From: CAZCAQ01 sp964496905 | GTDB lineage: Bacteria > Patescibacteriota > WWE3 > UBA101185 > UBA10185 | Direction: 5' to 3' | DNA: 9,681 nt | Assembly: GCA_964496905.1 (NCBI GenBank) | Contig: CAZCAQ010000017.1 | Location: forward strand, 1 to 9,681 | Part shown: piece by piece, positions 1-4,811 of the stretch | How the letters are laid out: each line of letters starts with the position of its first letter | Position numbering within the stretch: the stretch's first letter is position 1 | The notes under the pieces: generated by a model | Seen by the model: only the letters and a program-made list of their open reading frames with translations | Databases searched by the model: none | Told to the model about the DNA's origin: nothing | Translations under genes and position numbers: made by a program

Positions 1-30
1 GTAAAATAGTCAGTTTCTCAACCAGTCCAC

Positions 31-94
31 TAGATACCGTCAGGTTGTAAGTATGCAACTTACGATTTGATGGTATCTATATTTTTATATTTTT
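31..94 (+). terminator. Long hairpin with T-rich tail, terminator of an upstream gene
   Basis: Bases 31-52 pair with 58-79 around a 5-nt loop, giving 22 consecutive pairs, of which four are G-U when read as plus-strand RNA. A T-rich stretch (80-94) follows. On the minus strand the same four positions would be A-C mismatches and no T-run follows, so the structure belongs to a plus-strand transcript. The gene it serves must lie left of the window, because the adjacent gene here is on the minus strand and ends at 114. Confidence 0.7.
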
Positions 95-113
95 GGGATT
101 ACACTCAACAGCT

Positions 114-1046
114 TTACACACCAAAAGGCATACGGATCTTTAACAACGTCGAAGTTCTTGAAACCATAAGCTTAAAGTCGTCCGGCCTTTTCCCCTCAAA
201 ATAATAAAAATGCGCTAGTCGGACCAAACGCATTAACTGATGCAAATACAATTCATCCTTTGGTATTTCTTTTCCATATCCTTTTTCTAAAAATGGAAGA
301 ATACTTTCATCCTGGCTAAAAGTTAAAGTAGCAAAATCGCGCACCGGTGGCGCCCACACTGCATCGACCCAATCTATTAAAATAGGATTTCCATTGTTCC
401 ACATAACATTTTTAGCGCCTGCATCGTCATGAACTAAACTAAAATGCTCAAAATTGGTCTGGGAGGTAATGTTTAGTATCAGCGTTTTTGCATTTTCTAG
501 TACAACTTTTTCCTTTGCATATTCAGCAGGCAAGTCTTGAAAAGATTGATAAAGCAATTCATCTGTAACCATGTCACTAAAATTAAAAAACTGCTCGTCT
601 TTATCAATAATAGCTCCACAGACCGATGCAGTTATGATATGCGTTTTACTTAATAATTTACCAATTGCTTCAAAATACCCTTTTTTGTTGATTACATCTT
701 TATTTAATAAATCGCGCGCAGTTTCCCCCGGAATGTATTTAGACAGTTGCCAACCATATTTAAAGTCCTCATGGTGATGAGTTATAAAAACTATTTCTTC
801 ATGAGTGATATTATGCGCTGTTAGAAGCTTACTAATAGCTTCTAACTTACCCTCGGGAGGCCAATCTGGAAAACGAAATATTTTTCCAACATATGAAGTA
901 CACTCCTCGGTAATTATTAAAAAAGAGTAACTATCTGTTGAATCAAATTGCTCTCCAACTTTTACTACTTTGGTTTGTAGGGTGTTTTCAACTTCAATAG
1001 CCAGCATCTCTTTGAAATTTTCTGAGAAAATTAGTGAATCAAACAT
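114..1046 (-). CDS. APH/choline-kinase-family phosphotransferase
   Basis: This 310-aa protein has the C-lobe signature of aminoglycoside/choline phosphotransferases. The catalytic loop HxDxxxxN is H206-D208-N213, and the metal-binding Asp is D225 in IDW. The N-lobe has a possible ATP-binding Lys near residue 55 (VGKIFRF). Family members transfer the gamma-phosphate of ATP to a hydroxyl on an aminoglycoside, choline, sugar or similar small molecule. The substrate cannot be told from sequence, and resistance should not be assumed. The length is normal for the family and there is no signal peptide, so it is probably cytosolic. It is a single gene, divergent from the HIT gene. The start is supported by an extended -10 exactly six bases upstream of the ATG. 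Confidence 0.8.
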   Translation of the reverse strand: MFDSLIFSENFKEMLAIEVENTLQTKVVKVGEQFDSTDSYSFLIITEECTSYVGKIFRFPDWPPEGKLEAISKLLTAHNITHEEIVFITHHHEDFKYGWQLSKYIPGETARDLLNKDVINKKGYFEAIGKLLSKTHIITASVCGAIIDKDEQFFNFSDMVTDELLYQSFQDLPAEYAKEKVVLENAKTLILNITSQTNFEHFSLVHDDAGAKNVMWNNGNPILIDWVDAVWAPPVRDFATLTFSQDESILPFLEKGYGKEIPKDELYLHQLMRLVRLAHFYYFEGKRPDDFKLMVSRTSTLLKIRMPFGV

Positions 1047-1062
1047 GCTAGAATTTTAGCAT
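1047..1062 (-). promoter_or_regulatory. Extended -10 promoter of the phosphotransferase gene, leaderless
   Basis: Read on the minus strand this is TGCTAAAAT, an extended -10 (hexamer at 1058-1053), followed by six bases and then the ATG at 1046. Transcription would start at or beside the ATG. The same bases form a near-palindrome, GCTA-N6-TAGC (1047-1060), which could be an operator. I see no good -35, and an extended -10 does not need one. Confidence 0.6.
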
Positions 1063-1175
1063 ACCCTATAGCTTACTTTGGCGGAATTTGATGTAAAAAG
1101 GGATCGTTTTTTGTTTTAGATGGTTCTAGATTGGATTTATACAAAAGGTCATACTAAGTACCATATGCTGTGCGC

Positions 1176-1181
1176 TATAAT
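1176..1181 (+). promoter_or_regulatory. -10 box of the HIT gene, leaderless
   Basis: A perfect TATAAT is followed by six bases and the ATG at 1188. This spacing makes the ATG the predicted first codon of the transcript. It also argues against the upstream in-frame GTG at 1170, which lies before the -10 box and would not be transcribed from this promoter. Confidence 0.65.
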
Positions 1182-1187
1182 CACAGT

Positions 1188-1613
1188 ATGAACCTAGACG
1201 ACTTTGACCATCTACTAATTAAAGAATACACAAACTGGAAAGTTCAACTTTACAGTAACCAAGCATACTTGGGCAGATGTGTAATTATCTTCAAAGGAAA
1301 TAAGCAAGATTTAGCGGATACAACTTTAGAAGAATTTATTGAGCTTCACAAAATACTTGGTGCTCTTAAAAATGCGCTAACCAAAGCGTTCTCCCCTACA
1401 AAATTTAATTACATTTGTAATGGAAATCAGGAACCACAATTACACATGCATGTTTTCCCAAGATATGACAAACCCGTGCTTTTTAATAATGTTGAATTTA
1501 AGGATGTGAATTGGGGAAAAAAGCCTTACCCATATGATGAGGATTTTAAGGTTGATGAGGGTAGTACAAGCCTGATTATTAAAACTATAAAAGAAAGGTT
1601 GGAAGAAAATTAA
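1188..1613 (+). CDS. HIT-family nucleotide hydrolase/transferase
   Basis: This is a 141-aa protein. The HIT signature is at residues 84-90 (QLHMHVF), followed by PRY. The first His of the usual HxHxH triad is Gln, a variant known in bacterial HIT proteins, and the middle His (H86), the family nucleophile, is kept. HIT enzymes cleave nucleotide phosphoanhydride, phosphoramidate or dinucleoside polyphosphate bonds through a nucleotidyl-His intermediate. The upstream strand region (CVIIFKG, residues 31-37) fits the fold. I prefer ATG 1188 to GTG 1170 because TATAAT sits six bases before it. The gene probably forms a two-gene unit with the hydrolase that starts 1 nt after its stop. The exact substrate is unknown. 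Confidence 0.85.
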   Translation: MNLDDFDHLLIKEYTNWKVQLYSNQAYLGRCVIIFKGNKQDLADTTLEEFIELHKILGALKNALTKAFSPTKFNYICNGNQEPQLHMHVFPRYDKPVLFNNVEFKDVNWGKKPYPYDEDFKVDEGSTSLIIKTIKERLEEN

Positions 1614-1614
1614 T

Positions 1615-2175
1615 ATGAAAACTGCATTTATAATACATGGCAGTGACGGAAATCCAAACGAAAATTGGTTTCCTTGGCTTAAAGGCGAGCTCGAAAGGAT
1701 AGGTTACACTGTTTTTGTTCCTAAGTTTCCTTGTGAAAATGAACATGAACTATCTGCTTGGTTAAGTACTTTTAAAGAGTACGAACAATACATTACTCCA
1801 GAAACAATCATTATTGCGCATAGCCGCGGGTGCTCTTTTGCATGGAGAGTTCTTGAAACAGGAAACTTTAAAGTAGCTGGACTGTATTTAGTTGGAGGGT
1901 TTTACAAGTATCTTTGGTATCCAAAATCTAACGGTAAAACAGACACTTTTTTTGTCGAACCATTTAAATGGGAAATAATAAAAGAAGCATGCAAAGTAAT
2001 AAAATGCTACCAATCAGACAATGATGAATGGGTGCCAATAAATATAGGTAACGAAATTGGAGGGCTCTTGAACATCTCCGTTACTCTGGTTAAGGATGCT
2101 GGGCACTTTAATACAGAATCCGGCTATACAACTTTCCCACTGTTACTGGATGACATTAAGTCAAACTCAAAGTAA
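1615..2175 (+). CDS. RBBP9/YdeN-like alpha/beta-fold serine hydrolase
   Basis: This 186-aa protein matches the small RBBP9/YdeN class of serine hydrolases in length and layout. An N-terminal strand with the oxyanion region (FIIHGSDGNP, residues 5-14) is followed by the nucleophile elbow AHSRG with Ser70, an acid near the C-terminal third (D137 in DEWVP), and the catalytic His164 in AGHF. The natural substrates of this family are mostly unknown. It begins 1 nt after the HIT stop codon, so the two are almost certainly co-transcribed and probably translationally coupled. A weak purine-rich stretch with GGAAG at 1601-1605 could act as a ribosome binding site. No signal peptide or membrane segment is visible. 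Confidence 0.8.
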   Translation: MKTAFIIHGSDGNPNENWFPWLKGELERIGYTVFVPKFPCENEHELSAWLSTFKEYEQYITPETIIIAHSRGCSFAWRVLETGNFKVAGLYLVGGFYKYLWYPKSNGKTDTFFVEPFKWEIIKEACKVIKCYQSDNDEWVPINIGNEIGGLLNISVTLVKDAGHFNTESGYTTFPLLLDDIKSNSK

Positions 2176-2245
2176 CTTGCTAATTCTCAAACAGTCAATG
2201 CTGCGCAGAATTTTATGAGCGAAACACAAAATTAAAGAAATATAA

Positions 2246-2251
2246 TATAAT
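2246..2251 (+). promoter_or_regulatory. -10 box of the YdeI-like gene, leaderless
   Basis: TATAAT (2246-2251), overlapping a second TATAAT at 2241-2246, is followed by six bases and the ATG at 2258. The predicted mRNA starts at the start codon. No clear -35 or Shine-Dalgarno site is present. Confidence 0.6.
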
Positions 2252-2257
2252 TACCCA

Positions 2258-2572
2258 ATGCCTAAAAAGACCATTTCAGGCGGAGTAGTACACAAAGTTC
2301 CGACTGATTTACGCCAAGCATTAACATCCAATCCTAAATCCCACGAAGCTTGGGAAAATTTAACACCTCTTGCACGCAACGAATGGATTTGCTGGATTAC
2401 ATTTGTCAAAAAAGCAGAAACACGCGCCGAACATATTAAGCGCGCAATGGCAGAACTTACCAAAGGAAAAAAGCGGCCTTGCTGTTGGATAGGATGTATT
2501 CACCGCACCGATAAAGAAATTAGCCCTTCAATAAAATATATTTTAAGTAAACAAGGTGGAAAGCATAAGTAG
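2258..2572 (+). CDS. YdeI/OmdA-like (bacteriocin-protection family) protein
   Basis: The middle of this 104-aa protein resembles the YdeI/OmpD-associated (OmdA) domain. It has a helix pair around WENLTPLARNEWICWI (residues 32-47), then KKAETRAEHIKRAMAEL with the family's Lys/Thr-Arg signature at 51-56. The usual N-terminal DUF1905-like half of longer YdeI proteins is absent. The tail carries CCWIGCIHR (75-83), whose clustered Cys and His could bind a metal; that is inference. Family function is poorly known, and the bacteriocin-protection name comes from distant members. Its 3' end overlaps the GDPD-like gene by 17 nt, so the two form an operon. The start is set by the -10 box six bases upstream. 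Confidence 0.7.
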   Translation: MPKKTISGGVVHKVPTDLRQALTSNPKSHEAWENLTPLARNEWICWITFVKKAETRAEHIKRAMAELTKGKKRPCCWIGCIHRTDKEISPSIKYILSKQGGKHK

Positions 2573-3281
2573 CCTTTACGGAATCAAAATTATCGCGCAT
2601 GGAGGCTATTCAGCAAAATATCCGGAAAACACTGAACAAAGCTATTTAGAAGCGGTAAAGTTTAAACCCGACATACTGGAAATGGATGTAATTTTGCATC
2701 CACAAACACAAACACTTCGCTGTTTTCATCCAGCAGGAGTTAGTTCACAAGAAGGCATTTTTTACGATAATAATGAACTTGCCCAAATAATACGTGGCCA
2801 AGACCTCCCAGAACTTTCAAAAATGGCACTCAAAATACCGACAAGTATAAAACTACTATTGGATTTTAAACAGCCTTCGCAGGAAGTATTTGTTAACGCC
2901 TTAAACAACCCCAGCTTTAATGCAGCAAGATGTATTTTAGGCATCAGAAACTATAAGGATTTAGATGTGGTAAAAAGTATGAATTCTCAGGTTGAGACAT
3001 TAGCGTTGTTCACTAACCCAAATGACTATGAAAGTTACAAACACCAAGGCGGAAAATATTTTAGGCTTTGGGAAAAAGATGTAGATGCAACGAGGGTAAA
3101 ACGAATTCAAGCAGCAGGTTTAGAGGTTTGGGTAACACCGGGACATAAAGCTACTAAAGATATGCCACGCACAGCAGGAAATTTGACGCCTGAAACTTTG
3201 GAATATTTACTTAACATGGCCGTAGACGCAATATTCGTAAATGATCTTGAGTTTGTTAAGAACTATTTAAGGCGGCGGTAG
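2556..3281 (+). CDS. Glycerophosphodiester phosphodiesterase (GDPD)-like protein
   Basis: This 241-aa protein has the TIM-barrel GDPD layout. Strand 1 ends in IIAHGG with His15, followed by YPENT (22-26), the metal pair E42-x-D44, a second active-site His58 (CFHPA), an acidic residue in LLLDFK (D103), and a C-terminal VDAIFVNDLE (223-232) that corresponds to the family's GVDGIITD. GDPDs split glycerophosphodiesters into glycerol 3-phosphate and an alcohol. Two positions deviate: HRG is HGG and the usual HD is HP, so activity or substrate may differ. The start is GTG 2556, the only reasonable start before the first catalytic His. It overlaps the previous gene by 17 nt, suggesting coupled translation. 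No signal peptide is seen, so it is probably cytosolic. Confidence 0.75.
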   Translation: MESISSLYGIKIIAHGGYSAKYPENTEQSYLEAVKFKPDILEMDVILHPQTQTLRCFHPAGVSSQEGIFYDNNELAQIIRGQDLPELSKMALKIPTSIKLLLDFKQPSQEVFVNALNNPSFNAARCILGIRNYKDLDVVKSMNSQVETLALFTNPNDYESYKHQGGKYFRLWEKDVDATRVKRIQAAGLEVWVTPGHKATKDMPRTAGNLTPETLEYLLNMAVDAIFVNDLEFVKNYLRRR

Positions 3282-3284
3282 TAG

Positions 3285-3290
3285 TATAAT
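3285..3290 (+). promoter_or_regulatory. -10 box of the RidA gene, leaderless
   Basis: TATAAT starts 4 nt after the GDPD-like stop codon and is followed by six bases and the ATG at 3297. RidA therefore has its own predicted leaderless transcript despite the tight spacing to the gene before it. Confidence 0.6.
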
Positions 3291-3296
3291 ATTTCC

Positions 3297-3674
3297 ATGC
3301 TAACAAAAGTTGAAACAAACAAAACCATATTACCTGGCAAAAGTCCTCATTCTCAAGCAATTATTGCTGGAGATTTTGTTTTCACTCAAGGTATGATCTA
3401 CCTTACCCCTGAAGGTAAATTGTTAGAAGGCGAACTAAACGAAAAAGTGGAGCTTATAGTTTTAAACTTAAAAAATGTTCTTGAAGAAGCCGGCACATCT
3501 TTTGCAAATGTGGTAAAAGCAACCGTCTATGTCACGGACATGGCATCGTATGGGGCTGTAAATGAGGTCTATGCAAGGCATTTTGCTGAGCCATACCCTG
3601 CACGAGAGGTTGTATGTGTAAAAGCATTACCTTTAGGCGCTGAGGTTGAAATTAGTTTGATTGCGCATATTTGA
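3297..3674 (+). CDS. RidA family enamine/imine deaminase (YjgF/UK114)
   Basis: This 125-aa protein is full length for RidA. Recognisable blocks are SPHSQA (16-21), GDFVFTQG (25-32), DVVK-like NVVKATVYVTDM (71-82), VNEVYARHF (88-96), PAREVVCV (101-108) with the substrate-binding Arg103 and Cys107, and AEVEISLIA (115-123) with Glu118. RidA hydrolyses reactive 2-aminoacrylate and other enamine/imine intermediates from PLP enzymes, preventing damage. The usual Tyr of PYSQA is His18 here. It is probably a cytosolic trimer, as is known for the family. It ends with TGA, which supports TGA as a normal stop in this genome. The start is supported by TATAAT six bases upstream. Confidence 0.9.
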   Translation: MLTKVETNKTILPGKSPHSQAIIAGDFVFTQGMIYLTPEGKLLEGELNEKVELIVLNLKNVLEEAGTSFANVVKATVYVTDMASYGAVNEVYARHFAEPYPAREVVCVKALPLGAEVEISLIAHI

Positions 3675-3708
3675 GTGACTTAGCTTAATATCATTAGCAA
3701 CCCCTTTA

Positions 3709-3769
3709 CCCCATAGTTTACAAGCCCTAACTACTACTATATAATTCACTTTATTGAAACCCTATGGGG
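3709..3769. repeat. 8-bp inverted repeat flanking the promoter of the 75-aa gene
   Basis: CCCCATAG (3709-3716) is the exact reverse complement of CTATGGGG (3762-3769). The arms are centred 53 bp apart, about five helical turns. One abuts the -35 box and the other lies just after the predicted transcription start. This placement suits a pair of repressor sites, but no regulator is visible here. Confidence 0.4.
3717..3745 (+). promoter_or_regulatory. Conventional -35/-10 promoter of the 75-aa gene
   Basis: TTTACA (3717-3722), a 17-nt spacer and a perfect TATAAT (3740-3745) predict a start near 3752. This leaves a leader of about 45 nt before the coding start, unlike the leaderless genes on both sides. 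Confidence 0.65.
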
Positions 3770-3792
3770 CTAACCCATATACAAAAATGGAG
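3763..3792 (+). promoter_or_regulatory. 5' leader hairpin and Shine-Dalgarno site
   Basis: In the predicted leader, TATGGG (3763-3768) pairs with CCCATA (3774-3779) around a 5-nt loop. A Shine-Dalgarno GGAG (3789-3792) follows, 5 nt before the ATG at 3798. The hairpin reuses the bases of the right arm of the 8-bp inverted repeat. Confidence 0.45.
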
Positions 3793-3797
3793 TGAAA

Positions 3798-4025
3798 ATG
3801 AATATCGTAAAGCCAGTTACTCTATCGCAGGCAGTTACTGCAGCCATGCATGCGCTGAGGGATACGTTAGTATCACCAGAGAACCTTGGTGGTCCCGCAC
3901 GTGCGTATTATGATGCACGCATGGAAAGAAAGAGCCACGCACAGGCTGCCGAAGATGCAATTGCTGCGGGAGCAACCGACGACAGGACCAAGGAACAAAA
4001 AGACGTGGACAAGGCAAGCATCTAG
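3798..4025 (+). CDS. Small hypothetical protein, 75 aa, higher G+C
   Basis: I do not recognise this protein. It has a helical N-terminal part (about 8-25), a GGPARAYYDARMERKSHAQAAEDAI segment (31-55) rich in Ala and charged residues, and an acidic/basic, probably disordered tail. There is no membrane segment, signal peptide or Cys. ATG 3798 is preferred over GTG 3792 because the Shine-Dalgarno GGAG ends at 3792, 5 nt before the ATG, and overlaps the GTG. By hand count the gene is about 52% G+C, clearly above its neighbours. It forms a complete single-gene unit with its own promoter, leader and terminator. A short soluble helical accessory or DNA/RNA-binding protein is possible, but nothing shows it. 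Confidence 0.65.
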   Translation: MNIVKPVTLSQAVTAAMHALRDTLVSPENLGGPARAYYDARMERKSHAQAAEDAIAAGATDDRTKEQKDVDKASI

Positions 4026-4058
4026 GCGAACTGCCACCGCGTAACCGACACTTAACCT

Positions 4059-4115
4059 AAAAGGCCTCTTGTATGTAGTGTGAAAACACCAACAACAACT
4101 GAGGCCTTTTTGCTT
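4059..4115 (+). terminator. Two-tier hairpin terminator after the 75-aa gene
   Basis: AAAAGGCCTC (4059-4068) pairs perfectly with GAGGCCTTTT (4101-4110), with a further T and a T-rich tail after it. The 32-nt loop contains a second hairpin, GTGT-GAAA-ACAC (4078-4089), capped by a GNRA tetraloop. Its position 33 bases after the stop codon and its T-run fit an intrinsic terminator. Confidence 0.75.
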
Positions 4116-4157
4116 TATATTGGTGTTAAGCGCACTTCCTACATGTTGTACTATAGG

Positions 4158-4185
4158 TTGCTAAATAGGCTCTAGGAGCTATAAT
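4158..4185 (+). promoter_or_regulatory. Conventional promoter of the 60-aa/42-codon gene pair
   Basis: TTGCTA (4158-4163), a 16-nt spacer and a perfect TATAAT (4180-4185) predict a start near 4192. A short palindrome GCTC-N3-GAGC (4169-4179) lies in the spacer directly against the -10 box and could be an operator. Confidence 0.6.
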
Positions 4186-4211
4186 GCGACCACAGTTTAT
4201 TAACGACAAAC

Positions 4212-4216
4212 AGGAG
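4212..4216 (+). promoter_or_regulatory. Shine-Dalgarno site AGGAG for the 60-aa gene
   Basis: AGGAG lies 9 nt before the ATG at 4226 and fixes that start. It is notable because the leaderless genes around this island have no such site. Confidence 0.65.
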
Positions 4217-4225
4217 TAATACAAC

Positions 4226-4408
4226 ATGTTCAAGACACTCGGTAGCGCCGTGAAGAGATTCTGGTTTTGGGTCAAATTCTTTTTCAACCTCGATGTTGAG
4301 GCCCTTCAAGACCCTGGTTTTTTGTTGGGTAATGCACCCGACGCCAGAACCCAACAAATGGTGAATAGTGCTTGGGAACAAGCATACCGATCCCAGGAAA
4401 GTGACTAG
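4226..4408 (+). CDS. Small hypothetical protein, 60 aa, cationic amphipathic N-terminus
   Basis: I do not recognise this protein. Its first 20 residues are unusual: a Lys/Arg-containing segment packed with Phe, Trp and Val (KRFWFWVKFFF at 10-20) and no acidic residue. This looks like an amphipathic, membrane-active or membrane-anchoring helix and not a signal peptide, since no cleavage site follows. The rest (21-60) is soluble and mildly acidic. It has a strong Shine-Dalgarno site and its own promoter. The stop codon overlaps the Shine-Dalgarno site of the next small gene, so the two are an operon. It could be a membrane-associated peptide, a holin- or toxin-like peptide, or a structural accessory. 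These are guesses from amino-acid pattern only. Confidence 0.6.
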   Translation: MFKTLGSAVKRFWFWVKFFFNLDVEALQDPGFLLGNAPDARTQQMVNSAWEQAYRSQESD

Positions 4409-4414
4409 GAGGAG
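4407..4414 (+). promoter_or_regulatory. Strong Shine-Dalgarno site AGGAGGAG
   Basis: The full anti-SD complement AGGAGG (4407-4412) overlaps the TAG stop of the 60-aa gene and is 5 nt from the ATG at 4418. This is the best ribosome binding site in the window and the main evidence that the 42-codon frame is translated. Confidence 0.7.
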
Positions 4415-4417
4415 AAA

Positions 4418-4546
4418 ATGCTAGATGGAACGGAGTGGACACAAGCCCGTGCCACGGAATTTGAATCGGTATTGGAAGGGCTACTTAGACAATTGCCTGA
4501 CGTACTTGCCGTTAAGGGTTGCAGCTACGGAAAGGCAATTTCCTAA
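4418..4546 (+). CDS. Short unknown ORF (42 aa), possibly the front of a frameshifted gene
   Basis: This short frame starts 9 nt after the previous stop, behind a near-perfect Shine-Dalgarno site. The product begins MLDGTEWTQARATEFESVLEG, then LLRQLPDVLAVKGCSYGKAIS, a plausible helical, acidic protein that I do not recognise. It ends at TAA 4544-4546. The +1 frame (ATG 4425 to TAG 4593-4595) is open across the same region and continues with protein-like sequence past the stop, then again from 4596 to TAA at 4641-4643. Either the 42-aa product is real and complete, or a longer gene of roughly 75 codons has been broken by a frameshift and a nonsense change, or the assembly has an error. Confidence 0.5.
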   Translation: MLDGTEWTQARATEFESVLEGLLRQLPDVLAVKGCSYGKAIS

Positions 4547-4643
4547 CGCCGATTATGAGCTGCAGTCAAGCGTGGGCGTAGATGGCTTTCATTAGTGGAT
4601 TGGTGTTAGTGAACAAGATTTGCTAACCGCCAGCAAAGGATAA
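4547..4643 (+). pseudogene. Possible decayed 3' part of the preceding small gene
   Basis: Read in the frame +1 to the 42-aa ORF, this stretch gives RQFPNADYELQ, then SSVGVDGFH, a TAG at 4593-4595, and WIGVSEQDLLTASKG to TAA 4641-4643. The composition looks like normal protein, not translated AT-rich spacer. If it is the original C-terminus, one frameshift (near 4520-4546) and one nonsense change separate it from the intact start. The call rests on amino-acid plausibility alone. Confidence 0.3.
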
Positions 4644-4655
4644 AAATCCTTTGCT
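4632..4655 (+). repeat. Perfect 10-bp hairpin with AAAA loop
   Basis: AGCAAAGGAT (4632-4641) and ATCCTTTGCT (4646-4655) form a perfect 10-bp stem around a 4-base loop. No T-run follows, so it is not a typical terminator. It could protect a 3' end, act with the larger terminator 16 bases later, or be a protein site. The stop of the decayed frame lies inside it. Confidence 0.5.
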
Positions 4656-4670
4656 TAACTTAGAACCTTT

Positions 4671-4718
4671 ACGGGTAGCATTTTGGAACTAAAACATCCA
4701 GACTTGCTACCCGTTTTG
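4671..4718 (+). terminator. Two-tier hairpin terminator ending the small-gene operon
   Basis: ACGGGTAGCA (4671-4680) pairs perfectly with TGCTACCCGT (4705-4714), followed by TTT and a T-rich stretch. The 24-nt loop contains a second, 4-bp stem TGGA/TCCA (4684-4687 with 4697-4700). The design matches the terminator at 4059-4115. The 4547-4811 stretch between genes holds this, the perfect hairpin before it, a possible decayed coding segment and promoters for the next gene. Confidence 0.65.
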
Positions 4719-4721
4719 CAT

Positions 4722-4750
4722 TTGTTAACTCCGCATCAATTTACTATAAT
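4722..4750 (+). promoter_or_regulatory. Possible upstream promoter of the Nudix gene
   Basis: TTGTTA (4722-4727), a 17-nt spacer and TATAAT (4745-4750) predict a start near 4757. The leader would run about 55 nt and is almost free of G in 4764-4791, so it should be unstructured. No Shine-Dalgarno site follows. Confidence 0.4.
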
Positions 4751-4796
4751 ACAGAATATATATTCCCACCCCACATTACCAACCCAAACACGTATT

Positions 4797-4805
4797 TGCT
4801 AAGAT
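4797..4805 (+). promoter_or_regulatory. Extended -10 of the Nudix gene, leaderless
   Basis: TGCTAAGAT is an extended -10 (hexamer 4800-4805), with six bases before the ATG at 4812. It repeats the spacing of the other leaderless genes. Confidence 0.55.
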
Positions 4806-4811
4806 ACTCGT

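Noticed and set aside
571..777. Open plus-strand frame of 68 codons inside the phosphotransferase gene
   Set aside because: It lies fully antisense to a recognisable gene with catalytic motifs, has no ribosome site or -10 near its start, and the product resembles no family.
114..1046. Antibiotic-resistance gene call for the phosphotransferase
   Set aside because: Only the general kinase motifs are visible; the family has many non-resistance substrates and no subfamily signature is clear.
2182..2214. Possible terminator after the serine hydrolase (AATTCT/AGAATT with a short T-run)
   Set aside because: Only six A/T-rich pairs around a 19-nt loop; too weak to call.
3681..3696. Imperfect hairpin after RidA (GCTTAAT/ATTAGC)
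   Set aside because: It is short, has a bulge and no T-run; it could arise by chance.
4172..4381. Minus-strand frame of 69 codons over the 60-aa gene
   Set aside because: The plus-strand frame has a promoter, a Shine-Dalgarno site and a following coupled frame; the minus frame has none of these.
4543..4609. Third attC-like pair (CTAACGCC with GGTGTTAG)
   Set aside because: The arms pair with one wobble, but neither side fits RYYYAAC or GTTRRRY, and they overlap a possible coding stretch.
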